Source: Palsa-504 sp963767565 (GTDB lineage: Bacteria > Actinomycetota > Actinomycetes > Streptosporangiales > Streptosporangiaceae). Taken from it: a stretch of DNA of 64,000 bases. Below the pieces are notes generated by a model. It ran no database searches. It worked only from the letters and a program-made list of their open reading frames with translations, and was not told the DNA's origin. The stretch covers positions 62,001 to 126,000 of the forward strand of contig CAVYEG010000009.1 of the NCBI GenBank assembly GCA_963767565.1, read 5' to 3'. A program made the position numbers and the translations under genes. Each line of letters starts with the position of its first letter. Within the stretch, counting starts at the first letter, position 1. Of the stretch, positions 15,187-23,862 are shown piece by piece.

Positions 15187-16398
15187 TCAGAACGACAGCC
15201 GGCGGGCGAGCAGCTCGCGCTCGGCCGGGTTGGCCGCCAGCGCGAGCGCTCGGTCGCTGGCCTGCTTGGCTTCCTCCTCGCGGCCCAGCCCGGCCAGCAG
15301 GCCGGCCCGCAGCGCGTGATAGAGCCGGTAGCTGTCCAGCGCCTCGGCCAGCGGCGCGATCTCGGCCAGCGCGGCCTCCGGGCCCAGCACGTAGCGGGTG
15401 GCCACGGCCCGGTTGAGCAGCACCACCGGCGACGGGGCCAGCGCCTGCAGCCGGTCGTAGAGCAGCCGGATCTGGGTCCAGTCGGTCTGCTCGTAGTCCG
15501 GGGCCTGGGCGTGCAGCGCGGCGATGGCCGCCTGGACCTGGTAGGGGCCCGGCCCCCGCAGGGCCAGCGCGCGGTCGAGCAGCCGGGTCGCCTCGGTGAT
15601 CAGCGCCCGGTCCCACCGGGCCCGGTCCTGCTCGGCCAGCCGCACCATCCGGCCCCAGCCGTCGAACCTGGTCGCGGCCCGGGACTCGTGCAGCAGCAGC
15701 AGGGCGAGCAGCCCGAGGACCTCGGGCTCGCGTGGCATCAGCCGGTGCAGCAGCCTGGTCAGCGACACGGCCTGGGCGGCCAGGTCACGCCGGGCGGGCT
15801 GGCGGCCCGCGCTGGCCAGGTAGCCCTCGTTGAACACCAGGTAGACCACGGCCAGCACCTCGGCCAGCCGGCCGGCCAGCTCGTCGGGATCGGGTACCCG
15901 CACGTCGGCCCGGCTGGCCTGCAGGCCCTTGCGGGCCCGCAGCAGCCGCTGGGTCATGGCGGGCTCGGTGGCCAGGAACGCGGCCGCGATCTCGGCGGTG
16001 GTCAGGCCGCACACCGCGCGCAAGGTCAGCGCGATCTGCGACTCGCGCGGCAGCGCCGGATGGCAGCAGGCGAAGATCATGCCCAGCAGGTCGTCGTCGG
16101 CCGCATCGGTCCCGTCCCAGCTCTCGATGGTGGTCGCCGCCAGCAGGGCGAGCTTCTCGTGCCCGGCCCGGGCCCGGCGGAGCCGGTCGATGGCCTTGCG
16201 GCGGGCCGTGGTGGCCAGCCAGCCGCCGGGGTTGGGCGGGATCCCGCCGTCCCGCCAGTGCTCGATGGCCTCGATGAACGCATCCTGGACGGCCTCTTCG
16301 GCCAGGCCCACGTCGCCCAGCCGGGCGGCGAGTGCGGCCCTGATCCGGGTGGCCTCGTCCCGGTAGAGCCGCTCGAGCTTATCGGCGCCGGAGAACAA
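15187..16398 (-). CDS. ECF42-like RNA polymerase sigma factor with C-terminal extension
   Basis: 403 residues. The N-terminal sigma2 region has VGLAEEAVQDAFIEAIEHW and PGGWLATTARRKAIDRLRR. Sigma4 has LTLRAVCGLTTAEIAAAFL and AMTQRLLRARKGLQ. A C-terminal extension of over 200 residues (VYLVFNEGYLASAG... to the TPR-like LAGLGREEEAKQASDRALAL) is the mark of group ECF42, which lacks a classical anti-sigma factor. The start used is TTG 16398. The enoyl-CoA hydratase-like gene lies 17 bases upstream on the same strand, so they are probably co-transcribed. The convergent DGPF gene is its likely functional partner. Confidence 0.88.
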   Translation of the reverse strand: MFSGADKLERLYRDEATRIRAALAARLGDVGLAEEAVQDAFIEAIEHWRDGGIPPNPGGWLATTARRKAIDRLRRARAGHEKLALLAATTIESWDGTDAADDDLLGMIFACCHPALPRESQIALTLRAVCGLTTAEIAAAFLATEPAMTQRLLRARKGLQASRADVRVPDPDELAGRLAEVLAVVYLVFNEGYLASAGRQPARRDLAAQAVSLTRLLHRLMPREPEVLGLLALLLLHESRAATRFDGWGRMVRLAEQDRARWDRALITEATRLLDRALALRGPGPYQVQAAIAALHAQAPDYEQTDWTQIRLLYDRLQALAPSPVVLLNRAVATRYVLGPEAALAEIAPLAEALDSYRLYHALRAGLLAGLGREEEAKQASDRALALAANPAERELLARRLSF

Positions 16399-16415
16399 TG
16401 GACCGTTCGGCCGAA

Positions 16416-17237
16416 TCAGGCCCCGCTGAAGCGGGGCGGGCGCTTTTCGGCAAACGCGGCCAGGCCCTCGGCGAAGTCACCCGTGGCGGCCATCTCCCGC
16501 TGGATGCCCGCCTCGAACTCCAGCTGGGCGTCCATCTGGGTGTACAGCCACTGGTTGAGCTGCCGCTTGGTCCCGGCGTAGGACCTGGTGGCGCCCGCGG
16601 CCAGCCGGTCGAGCAGGGTGTCGGTCTCGGCCGCGAAGTCCGCGTCGGGCCAGACCCGGTTGATCAGGCCCCAGTCCAGCGCCGTCCGGGCGCCGAGCCG
16701 CTCGCCCAGCAGAGCCAGCTCCGCGGCCCGGGTGAAGCCCACCCGGGACGGCACCAACAGCGACGAGCCGCCGTCGGGAACCAGCCCGATGTTGACGAAG
16801 GCCAGCTGGAAGAAGGCCGACTCGGCCGCGACCACCAGGTCGCAGGCCAGCGCGAGGGACAGCCCGATCCCGGCCGCCGGGCCGTTGACCGCGGCGATGA
16901 CCGGCTTGGGCATCCGCCGGACGCCGGTGATCAGCGGGTGGTACCGCTCGGTGAGCATCCGGTACACGTCGACCTGGCCGCCGCCGGCCTCCTCGGCCGC
17001 CGCCTTGAGGTCGGCTCCGCTGGAGAAGGCGCGCCCGGCCCCGACCAGGACGACCGCCCGGATGTCCGCATCGCCGGTGACCTCGGTGATCGCCGCGATC
17101 AGATCGGCGGAGAACTGGCTGTTCCACGCGTTGAGCCGGTCGGGCCGGTTGAACTCGATCTTGGCCCCTGGTCCGCGGCGGTATATGTTAACCGTTTCAT
17201 ACTGGCGGTAAAGCTCATCGTCGCTCACGCCGGTCAT
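16416..17237 (-). CDS. Enoyl-CoA hydratase/isomerase (crotonase) family protein
   Basis: 273 residues, crotonase fold. The oxyanion-hole segments are visible: AFSSGADLKAA (about residues 69-79) and AAVNGPAAGIGLSLALACDL (about 112-131). The second catalytic region reads IGLVPDGGSSLLVPSRVG, with Asp where hydratases usually have Glu; many isomerase or dienoyl-type members look like this. The C-terminal end AEGLAAFAEKRPPRFSG is typical of the family. The reaction is therefore better left as acyl-CoA hydration or isomerisation of unknown substrate. It is the likely first gene of an operon with the sigma factor. Confidence 0.85.
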   Translation of the reverse strand: MTGVSDDELYRQYETVNIYRRGPGAKIEFNRPDRLNAWNSQFSADLIAAITEVTGDADIRAVVLVGAGRAFSSGADLKAAAEEAGGGQVDVYRMLTERYHPLITGVRRMPKPVIAAVNGPAAGIGLSLALACDLVVAAESAFFQLAFVNIGLVPDGGSSLLVPSRVGFTRAAELALLGERLGARTALDWGLINRVWPDADFAAETDTLLDRLAAGATRSYAGTKRQLNQWLYTQMDAQLEFEAGIQREMAATGDFAEGLAAFAEKRPPRFSGA

Positions 17238-17318
17238 GCTATCCGGGGGGCTCCGGGCGGCCGTCCACCCGGGCCAGCACAGCGGGCCGGTGACGGGCCG
17301 GACAAGGAGAACATCGCG

Positions 17319-18191
17319 GTGCCAGCCAAGGACTCAGCCAACCACCCAGGTAACGCGAAGAAGCGGTCATCGCCGGTCAGTGCCACCCCGAGGCTGCCCA
17401 GGGAGCTGTACGAACGCGAGCTGTTCCGGCTGCAGGGCGAGCTGGTCAAGATGCAGGGCTGGATGCGGGCCACGGGCGCCCGGATGGTGGTGATCTTCGA
17501 GGGGCGCGACGCGGCGGGCAAGGGCGGCACGATCAAGCGGGTGTCCGAGTACCTCAACCCGCGCGGTGCGCCGGTCGTCGCGCTGCCCGCGCCCACCGAG
17601 CGGGAGCGCGGCCAGTGGTACTTCCAGCGCTACGTCGACCACCTGCCGGCCGCCGGCGAGCTGGTCCTGTTCGACCGCAGCTGGTACAACCGGGCCGGCG
17701 TGGAGCACGTGATGGGGTTCTGCACGCAGCAGGAGTACATCAGGTTCCTGCACCAGTGCCCGATCTTCGAGCGGCTGCTGGTCGAGGACGGCATCCTGCT
17801 GCGCAAGTACTGGTTCTCGGTCAGCGACGAGGAGCAGCAGCACCGCTTCCGGGGCCGGCTCGACGACCCGATGCGCCGCTGGAAGCTGTCCGGAATGGAC
17901 CTGGAGTCGATCACCCACTGGGAGGACTACTCGCGGGCCAAGGACGAGATGTTCGTGCACACCGACATCCCGGAGGCGCCCTGGCACGTGGTGGAGAGCG
18001 ACGACAAGCGCAACGCCCGGATCAACATGATCGCCCACCTGCTCAGCACGGTTCCCTACCGGGACGTCGAGCCGCCGTCGCTGAAGCTGCCGCCCCGGCC
18101 GCCGTCCCAGGGATACGTGCGCACCCCGCGCGACATGCAGGCCTTCGTGCCCGACCACGCGGCGGAGCTGCTGGCCCAGAATTCGCACTAG
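17319..18191 (+). CDS. ppk2: Polyphosphate kinase 2 (PPK2 family)
   Basis: 290 residues. PPK2 enzymes phosphorylate nucleotides with polyphosphate, or the reverse. The Walker A-like EGRDAAGKGGTIKR begins near residue 62, the lid/Walker B segment FDRSWYNRAGVEHVMGF near 118 and KYWFSVSDEEQQHRF near 165. This is the usual single-domain class I size. GTG 17319 has an AAGGAGA site 8 bases upstream. The first 28 residues are a Lys/Ser/Pro-rich leader. It opens a same-strand cluster with pgi, gnd and zwf, linking polyphosphate use to glucose 6-phosphate metabolism. Confidence 0.92.
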   Translation: MPAKDSANHPGNAKKRSSPVSATPRLPRELYERELFRLQGELVKMQGWMRATGARMVVIFEGRDAAGKGGTIKRVSEYLNPRGAPVVALPAPTERERGQWYFQRYVDHLPAAGELVLFDRSWYNRAGVEHVMGFCTQQEYIRFLHQCPIFERLLVEDGILLRKYWFSVSDEEQQHRFRGRLDDPMRRWKLSGMDLESITHWEDYSRAKDEMFVHTDIPEAPWHVVESDDKRNARINMIAHLLSTVPYRDVEPPSLKLPPRPPSQGYVRTPRDMQAFVPDHAAELLAQNSH

Positions 18192-18301
18192 CCGGGAGTC
18201 GCCGCGAGTTCAGGCAGTGTTATCGGTGGGCTGGCGGCGGCCGGGAAACCAGGCATGAAACTATGCCGGGGGTAGGTAGGCACGACGCGAGGAGGCAGGA
18301 C

Positions 18302-19933
18302 ATGGCGGTCACACCTCTGCCCGAGCGAACGGCGTGGCAGGCGCTCAAGCGGCACCATGCCGAGATCGCCGGCCAGCACCTGCGGGAACTGTTCGCCGCG
18401 GACCCCGGGCGGGGCGAGCGGCTGACCGCGGAGGCGGCCGGGCTGTTCCTGGACTACTCGAAGAACCGCGTCACCGACGAGACCATGCGGCTGCTGCTCG
18501 AGCTGGCCGTCGAGTCACGGGTAGCGGAGCACCGGGACGCCATGTTCCGCGGCGAGCACATCAACGTGTCGGAGGACCGGGCCGTGCTGCACGTGGCGCT
18601 GCGCATGCCCGCCTCGGAGCACCTAGTGGTGGACGGCGCCGACGTGGTGCAGCAGGTGCACGAGGTGCTGGACCGGATGGCGGACTTCGCCAACCGGGTC
18701 AGGTCCGGGGAATGGAAGGGGCATACCGGCAAGCCGATCAGGAACGTGATCAACATCGGGATCGGCGGCTCCGACCTCGGCCCGGTCATGGCGTACGAGG
18801 CGCTGCGCTACTACACCACGCGGGACATCACGTTCCGGTTCGTATCCAACGTGGACTCGACCGACTTCGCCGAGGCCACCAGGGACCTGAACGCGGAGGA
18901 GACGCTGTTCATCATCTCCTCCAAGACGTTCGGCACGCTGGAGACGCTGACCAACGCCACCTCCGCGCGGGACTGGGTGACCAGCCAGCTCGGCAGCGAG
19001 GACGCGGTGGCCAAGCACTTCGTCGCGGTGTCGACCAACGCCGACCGGGTGGCCAAGTTCGGCATCGATACGGCGAACATGTTCGGGTTCTGGGACTGGG
19101 TCGGCGGCCGGTACTCGATGGATTCGGCCATCGGGCTGTCCACCATGGTGGCGCTCGGGCCCGAGGGATTCGGCGAGATGCTGGCCGGGTTCCACGAAAT
19201 GGACGAGCATTTCCGCACCGCCCCGCTGGAGCGGAACCTGCCCGTGCTGATGGGCCTGCTGGCCGTGTGGTACCGCGACTTCTTCGGCCTGCAGACCTCC
19301 GGCGTCATGCCCTATGAGCAGTACCTGAAGCGGTTCCCGGCGTACCTGCAGCAGCTGACCATGGAGTCCAACGGCAAGCACGTCACGCTGACCGGCGAGC
19401 ACGTGTCCTACGACACCGGCGCGGTCTACTGGGGCGAGCCGGGCACCAACGGCCAGCACAGCTTCTACCAGCTCATCCACCAGGGCACCACGATGATCCC
19501 GGTCGACCTGATCGGCTTCGGCAAGGCGCTGAACCCGATCCGCGACCATCACGACATCCTGTCCTCCAACGTGTTCGCCCAGGCGCAGGCGCTGGCCTTC
19601 GGCAAGACCGAGGAGGAGGTCCGGGCCGAGGGCACGCCGGAGAACGTGGTACCGCACCGGGTGATGGAGGGCAACCGGCCCAGCAATGTCCTGCTGGCCG
19701 AGATCCTCACCCCGCGGGTGCTCGGCACGCTGGTCGCGCTGTACGAGCACAGCGTGTTCACGCAGGGGACGATCTGGGACATCGACTCGTTCGATCAGTG
19801 GGGCGTCGAGCTCGGGAAGGTGCTCGCGGTCAAGATCATCCCCGAGCTGACCAGCGCGGGCGAGCCGGACCTCGGCCACGACTCCTCGACCAACAACCTC
19901 ATCCGCCGGTACCGGGCGCTCAAGGCCCTTTGA
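18302..19933 (+). CDS. pgi: Glucose-6-phosphate isomerase
   Basis: 543 residues, the normal length of the large bacterial type. It interconverts glucose 6-phosphate and fructose 6-phosphate in the cytosol. Both signatures are present: WDWVGGRYSMDSAIGLS (about residue 264) and GQHSFYQLIHQGTTMIPVD (about 384). The catalytic Glu is in MESNGKHVTL (about 355), the His in HSFYQLIHQ, and the Lys in the late GVELGKVLAVKII. The phosphate-binding ISSKTFGTLETLTN is near 204. ATG 18302 follows GAGGAGG. The gnd gene follows 21 bases later. Confidence 0.96.
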   Translation: MAVTPLPERTAWQALKRHHAEIAGQHLRELFAADPGRGERLTAEAAGLFLDYSKNRVTDETMRLLLELAVESRVAEHRDAMFRGEHINVSEDRAVLHVALRMPASEHLVVDGADVVQQVHEVLDRMADFANRVRSGEWKGHTGKPIRNVINIGIGGSDLGPVMAYEALRYYTTRDITFRFVSNVDSTDFAEATRDLNAEETLFIISSKTFGTLETLTNATSARDWVTSQLGSEDAVAKHFVAVSTNADRVAKFGIDTANMFGFWDWVGGRYSMDSAIGLSTMVALGPEGFGEMLAGFHEMDEHFRTAPLERNLPVLMGLLAVWYRDFFGLQTSGVMPYEQYLKRFPAYLQQLTMESNGKHVTLTGEHVSYDTGAVYWGEPGTNGQHSFYQLIHQGTTMIPVDLIGFGKALNPIRDHHDILSSNVFAQAQALAFGKTEEEVRAEGTPENVVPHRVMEGNRPSNVLLAEILTPRVLGTLVALYEHSVFTQGTIWDIDSFDQWGVELGKVLAVKIIPELTSAGEPDLGHDSSTNNLIRRYRALKAL

Positions 19934-19954
19934 CGACACAAGGACGGACCAGCC

Positions 19955-20983
19955 ATGCCAACTGACACACCGATGCAGCTCGGGATGATCGGACTCGGCC
20001 GGATGGGCGCCAACCTCGTCCGCCGGCTCATGCGCGACGGCCACCGCTGCGTGGCCTACGACCGGAACCCGGACGCGGTCAAGGCGCTGGTCGCCGAGGG
20101 CGCGACCGGGGCGGAGAGCGTGGCCGACTTCGTGGCCAAGCTGGACAAGCCGCGGGCCATGTGGATCATGGTGCCGGCCGGCGTCGTCGAGTCCACCCTC
20201 GAGCAGCTGAAGCCGCTGCTCGACGCCGACGACATCGTGATCGACGGCGGGAACTCCTACTACCGGGACGACATCACCCGGGCCAAGGACCTCAAGCGCG
20301 ACGGCATCCACTACGTCGACTGCGGCACCAGCGGCGGCGTCTGGGGCCTGGACCGCGGTTACTGCCTGATGATCGGCGGCGAGGACGAGCCGGTGCAGCG
20401 GCTGAACCCGATCTTCCTGACCATCGCGCCCGGCAAGGGCACCGCCGAGCCCACCCCGGGGTTGCAGCCGGGGGGCACCGCCGAGCAGGGCTACCTGCAC
20501 TGCGGGCCGAACGGCGCCGGGCACTTCGTCAAGATGGTGCACAACGGGATCGAGTACGGCATGATGGCCGCGATCGCCGAGGGCCTGTCGATCATCAAGC
20601 ACGCCGACGTGGGCAAGCACCAGGCGCAGTTCGACGCGGAGACCGCGCCGCTGCGCAACCCCGAGGATTACCAGTACACGATCGACGTGGGCGAGGTGGC
20701 CGAGGTGTGGCGACGTGGCTCGGTGATCAGCTCCTGGCTGGTCGACCTGACCGCGGCGGCGTTCGCCAAGTCGCCCGACCTGGACGACTTCAGCGGCCGG
20801 GTGTCGGACTCCGGCGAGGGCCGGTGGACCGTGCTGGCCGCGGTGGACGAGGGCGTGCCCGCCTCGGTCATCGCCGCGTCGCTGTACGAGCGGTTCGAGT
20901 CGCGGGACATGGGCGCGTTCACCGGGCAGATCCTGTCCGCCATGCGCTCGGAGTTCGGCGGCCACGCGGAGAAGAAGGCCTGA
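19955..20983 (+). CDS. gnd: 6-Phosphogluconate dehydrogenase, short (NAD-type) form
   Basis: 342 residues, against about 470 for the classical NADP enzyme; the length matches the decarboxylating GndA/YqeC-like group. The Rossmann motif GMIGLGRMGANLVRRLMRDG (about residues 9-28) is followed by IVIDGGNSYYRDD, the catalytic DCGTSGGVWGLDRGYCLMIG and the Lys-Asn motif GAGHFVKMVHNGIEYG. Cofactor preference cannot be proved from sequence, but an acidic residue after the Gly motif would be expected for NAD; here the strand reads VAYDRNPD. zwf starts 6 bases after its stop, so the two are co-translated. Confidence 0.93.
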   Translation: MPTDTPMQLGMIGLGRMGANLVRRLMRDGHRCVAYDRNPDAVKALVAEGATGAESVADFVAKLDKPRAMWIMVPAGVVESTLEQLKPLLDADDIVIDGGNSYYRDDITRAKDLKRDGIHYVDCGTSGGVWGLDRGYCLMIGGEDEPVQRLNPIFLTIAPGKGTAEPTPGLQPGGTAEQGYLHCGPNGAGHFVKMVHNGIEYGMMAAIAEGLSIIKHADVGKHQAQFDAETAPLRNPEDYQYTIDVGEVAEVWRRGSVISSWLVDLTAAAFAKSPDLDDFSGRVSDSGEGRWTVLAAVDEGVPASVIAASLYERFESRDMGAFTGQILSAMRSEFGGHAEKKA

Positions 20984-20989
20984 TCGCCC

Positions 20990-22432
20990 ATGAGCAGCAA
21001 TGGACTCCCGAGGCCGGACAACCACGTCATCGTGCTGTTCGGCGCCACCGGCGACCTGGCCAAGCGCAAGCTGCTGCCCGGGTGGTTCCACCTGTATACG
21101 GCGGGCCTGCTACCCAAGGAGTGGCGCCTGATCGGCTCGGCGCCGCCGAACACGGCCATGACCGACGAGCAGTTCCGCGAGCACGCCGAGCAGTCGTGCC
21201 AGGACTTCTGCATCACCAAGCCCGATGACGGACCCTGGTCGGAATTCGCGGCGAAACTATCGTTCGCCGCCGCGGAGCCCGGGAATGCCGGAGATCTCGG
21301 GGCGGCGGTCCAGCGGGCCGAGAAGGAGATCGGCGGCACCCCGAGACGGCTTTATCACCTGGCCATCCCGCCGGTCGCGTTCACCTCGATGGTGGGCATG
21401 CTCGGCGACTCAGGGCTGGCCACCGACCGGACCCGGGTCATCATCGAGAAGCCGTTCGGCACCGACCTGGACTCGGCGCGCAAGCTGAACCAGGCGGTGC
21501 ACGCGGTGTTCCACGAGTCGCAGGTGTTCCGGATCGACCACTTCCTGGGCAAGGAATCGGTCGACAACATCCTGGCCTTCCGGTTCGCGAACGGGCTCTT
21601 CGAGCCGATCTGGAACCGCAGATACCTGCGCTACATCGAGATCGACGTGCCGGAAACGCTGTCCGTCAAGGGGCGGGGCGCGTTCTACGACGCGACCGGT
21701 GCCTACCGGGACATGGTCGTCACCCACCTGTTCCAGGTCCTGGCGTTCGTGGCCATGGAGTCGCCGGTGTCGCTGAATGGCAAGCACGTGCAGGATGAGA
21801 AGGAGAAGGTGTTCGAGGCGCTGAAGCCGATCGACGTCCGGCACGTGGTGCGCGGCCAGTACGAGGGGTACCGGTCGGAGCAAGGCGTGGCGGCCGACTC
21901 GCAGACCGAGACGATGGTCGCGGTGCGGGCCGAGGTGGATAACTGGCGCTGGCACGGAGTGCCGTTCTTCCTGCGCTCGGGCAAGGCCATGGGCGTCTCG
22001 CGCCAGGTCATCACCCTCGGCTTCCAGCCGCCGCCGCTGCGGATGTTCCCCGCGCACCGCAAGGACACCCCGTACGGCCGGCAGAACGAGATCGTCATCG
22101 ATTTCGCCGACCCCGGCGCGATCAAGCTCAACTTCCTGGCCAAGGTGCCCGGAGCGGAGCTGAGCCTGGGCAACGCCGAGATGGCGTTCTACTACAAGGA
22201 CTCGTTCGCCGCGTCGCACGCGCTGGAAGGCTACGAGCACCTGATCTTGATGGCCATGGTCGGCGACCAGTCGCTGTTCACCCGGTCCGACGGGATCGAG
22301 CGGGTGTGGGCGATCTCCGAACCGCTGCTGGAGAACCCGCCGCCGGTCCAGCCGTATCCCGTCGGGTCGTACGGACCGGAGTCGGTCAAGCAGCTGATCG
22401 CGCCCTTCCACTGGCACCTGCCCCACATCTAG
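20990..22432 (+). CDS. zwf: Glucose-6-phosphate 1-dehydrogenase
   Basis: 480 residues. It oxidises glucose 6-phosphate to the lactone, giving NADPH or NADH. The N-terminal cofactor motif VLFGATGDLAKRKLLPG (about residues 14-30), the substrate site EKPFGTDLDSA and the active-site motif RIDHFLGKE (about 181) are all intact. The end ESVKQLIAPFHWHLP is typical. It follows gnd directly. The usual actinobacterial helper opcA and a 6-phosphogluconolactonase gene are not in the window. Confidence 0.95.
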   Translation: MSSNGLPRPDNHVIVLFGATGDLAKRKLLPGWFHLYTAGLLPKEWRLIGSAPPNTAMTDEQFREHAEQSCQDFCITKPDDGPWSEFAAKLSFAAAEPGNAGDLGAAVQRAEKEIGGTPRRLYHLAIPPVAFTSMVGMLGDSGLATDRTRVIIEKPFGTDLDSARKLNQAVHAVFHESQVFRIDHFLGKESVDNILAFRFANGLFEPIWNRRYLRYIEIDVPETLSVKGRGAFYDATGAYRDMVVTHLFQVLAFVAMESPVSLNGKHVQDEKEKVFEALKPIDVRHVVRGQYEGYRSEQGVAADSQTETMVAVRAEVDNWRWHGVPFFLRSGKAMGVSRQVITLGFQPPPLRMFPAHRKDTPYGRQNEIVIDFADPGAIKLNFLAKVPGAELSLGNAEMAFYYKDSFAASHALEGYEHLILMAMVGDQSLFTRSDGIERVWAISEPLLENPPPVQPYPVGSYGPESVKQLIAPFHWHLPHI

Positions 22433-22450
22433 GCTCGCGTGTCCTGGCGG

Positions 22451-22588
22451 ATGGAGAGCCGGCCGCGGGACATCACCCCGATCCGCTGGGCGCGCCTGAC
22501 GCTGAGCGGGAACCAGGGACCGTTCGGAATAATGAAGATCGTGACGATGCGCGTACCGGTCACCTTTGGCCTGCGGACCGCCGCGTGA
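22451..22588 (+). CDS. Possible small ORF between zwf and chrA
   Basis: 45 codons (MESRPRDITPIRW...), unrecognised. The only support is the very high GC content at third positions, like real genes here, and a position ending 17 bases before chrA. There is no clear ribosome site. It could equally be chance coding potential. Confidence 0.22.
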   Translation: MESRPRDITPIRWARLTLSGNQGPFGIMKIVTMRVPVTFGLRTAA

Positions 22589-22605
22589 GGCTCTCGTGAT
22601 GTGAC

Positions 22606-23790
22606 GTGGCCGGCTCCGGTACGGACTACCAGGCCAGCCTGGGGACGGTGCTGCGCGAGTGGGGCCGGATCGGCGTCACCGGGTTCGGCGGGCCGCCGAC
22701 GCACATCGCGCTGCTGCGCAAGCTGTGCGTGGAACGCCAGGGCTGGCTGGACGCGGCCGAGTTCGAGGACGCGATCGCGGCCTGCAACCTGCTGCCCGGG
22801 CCAGCCTCCACCGAGCTGGCCATCTTCTGCGCCTGGCGGGTCCGCGGGCAGGCCGGCGCGGTAACCGGCGGGCTGGCCTTCATCGTGCCCGGGCTGATTC
22901 TCATCCTGCTGCTTTCCGCGCTGTTCCTGGCCGGGTCGCCGCCGCTGTGGGTGCGCGGCGCGGGCGCCGGGGCCGGCGCGGCGGTCGCGGCGATCGCGGT
23001 GCAGGCCGGCTGGACGCTGCTGGTGCCCAGCTGGAAGCGGGCCTCGGCCCGGGAGCCGGCCCGGCCCGCCCGGCTGCGCTGGGCGGGTTACCTGCTGGCG
23101 GGCGGGGCGGCCGCGGCCACCATCGGGCCGTGGCTGGTCCTGGTGCTGCTCGGCTGCGGCGGGCTCGAGCTGGCCTGGCGGCAGGCGGGCCGGCCGGGAC
23201 GCTGGCCCGCCGCCGTGCCGGGGCTGGCCCCGCTGTTCCCGGCCGCGCTCAGCGGCGGGCTGCTGGCCTCGGTGGCCTGGGTGGCGTTCAAGGTAGGCGC
23301 GCTGTCGTTCGGCGGCGGCTTCGTGATCATCCCGCTGATGCAGGCCGACGCGGTCGGACGGCACTGGATGACCAGCGGCCAGTTCCTCAACGCGGTGGCG
23401 CTGGGGCAGATCACCCCGGGGCCGGTGGTGCAGACGGTCTCGGCGGTCGGGTACGCCGCCGCCGGGCTGCCGGGCGGGCTGCTGGCCGCGGTGGTGGCGT
23501 TCACGCCGTCGTTCGCGTTCGTGCTCGGCGGGGGCCGGTACTTCGGCAGGCTGCGGGAGAACGAGTACGCGCAGGCGTTCCTGGACGGCGCCGGGCCAGC
23601 CGCCATCGGCGCGATCTTCGGCGCGGCGGTCCTGCTGGCCCGGGCGCTCAGCGTGGGCTGGCAGTTCGCGGTGCTGGCCGGGGCGGCCGTGCTGTTGCTG
23701 GCGGCGCGGCGCAGCGTGGTCCTCACCCTGCTCGGCGCGGCCGCCGTAGGCGCAGGCGTGGTGCTGGCGGGCGGGCCGCTGCCCGGCTAA
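22606..23790 (+). CDS. chrA: Chromate transporter (CHR family, fused two-domain)
   Basis: 394 residues, a long-chain CHR protein with two homologous halves. The first half shows GVTGFGGPPTHIALLRK (about residues 23-39) and CNLLPGPASTELAIF. The second shows FKVGALSFGGGFVIIPLMQ and ALGQITPGPVVQTVSAVGYA. These FGGP/PGP motifs define the family. About ten hydrophobic segments alternate with short loops. Members export chromate or related oxyanions using proton motive force, although transport by this protein is unproven. It starts at GTG 22606. Confidence 0.9.
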   Translation: MAGSGTDYQASLGTVLREWGRIGVTGFGGPPTHIALLRKLCVERQGWLDAAEFEDAIAACNLLPGPASTELAIFCAWRVRGQAGAVTGGLAFIVPGLILILLLSALFLAGSPPLWVRGAGAGAGAAVAAIAVQAGWTLLVPSWKRASAREPARPARLRWAGYLLAGGAAAATIGPWLVLVLLGCGGLELAWRQAGRPGRWPAAVPGLAPLFPAALSGGLLASVAWVAFKVGALSFGGGFVIIPLMQADAVGRHWMTSGQFLNAVALGQITPGPVVQTVSAVGYAAAGLPGGLLAAVVAFTPSFAFVLGGGRYFGRLRENEYAQAFLDGAGPAAIGAIFGAAVLLARALSVGWQFAVLAGAAVLLLAARRSVVLTLLGAAAVGAGVVLAGGPLPG

Positions 23791-23799
23791 CCGCGCTGC

Positions 23800-23859
23800 C
23801 TGGGTGGCCGGTGCCCCGCTGGCCGGTGCCTGGGTGGCCGGTACCTGGCTGGCCGGTGC
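23800..23859. repeat. 15-bp tandem repeat, four units
   Basis: Four units of the type CTGGGTGGCCGGTGC fill the gap between the convergent chrA and dapF ends (10 bases after the chrA stop, 3 bases before the dapF stop). Confidence 0.85.
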
Positions 23860-23862
23860 GGC

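Noticed and set aside
18623..21091. 822-codon open frame on the minus strand
   Set aside because: It is the antisense of pgi, gnd and zwf; the translated sequence is His/Arg/Gly-rich low-complexity typical of mirror frames, and the plus-strand genes are unmistakable.
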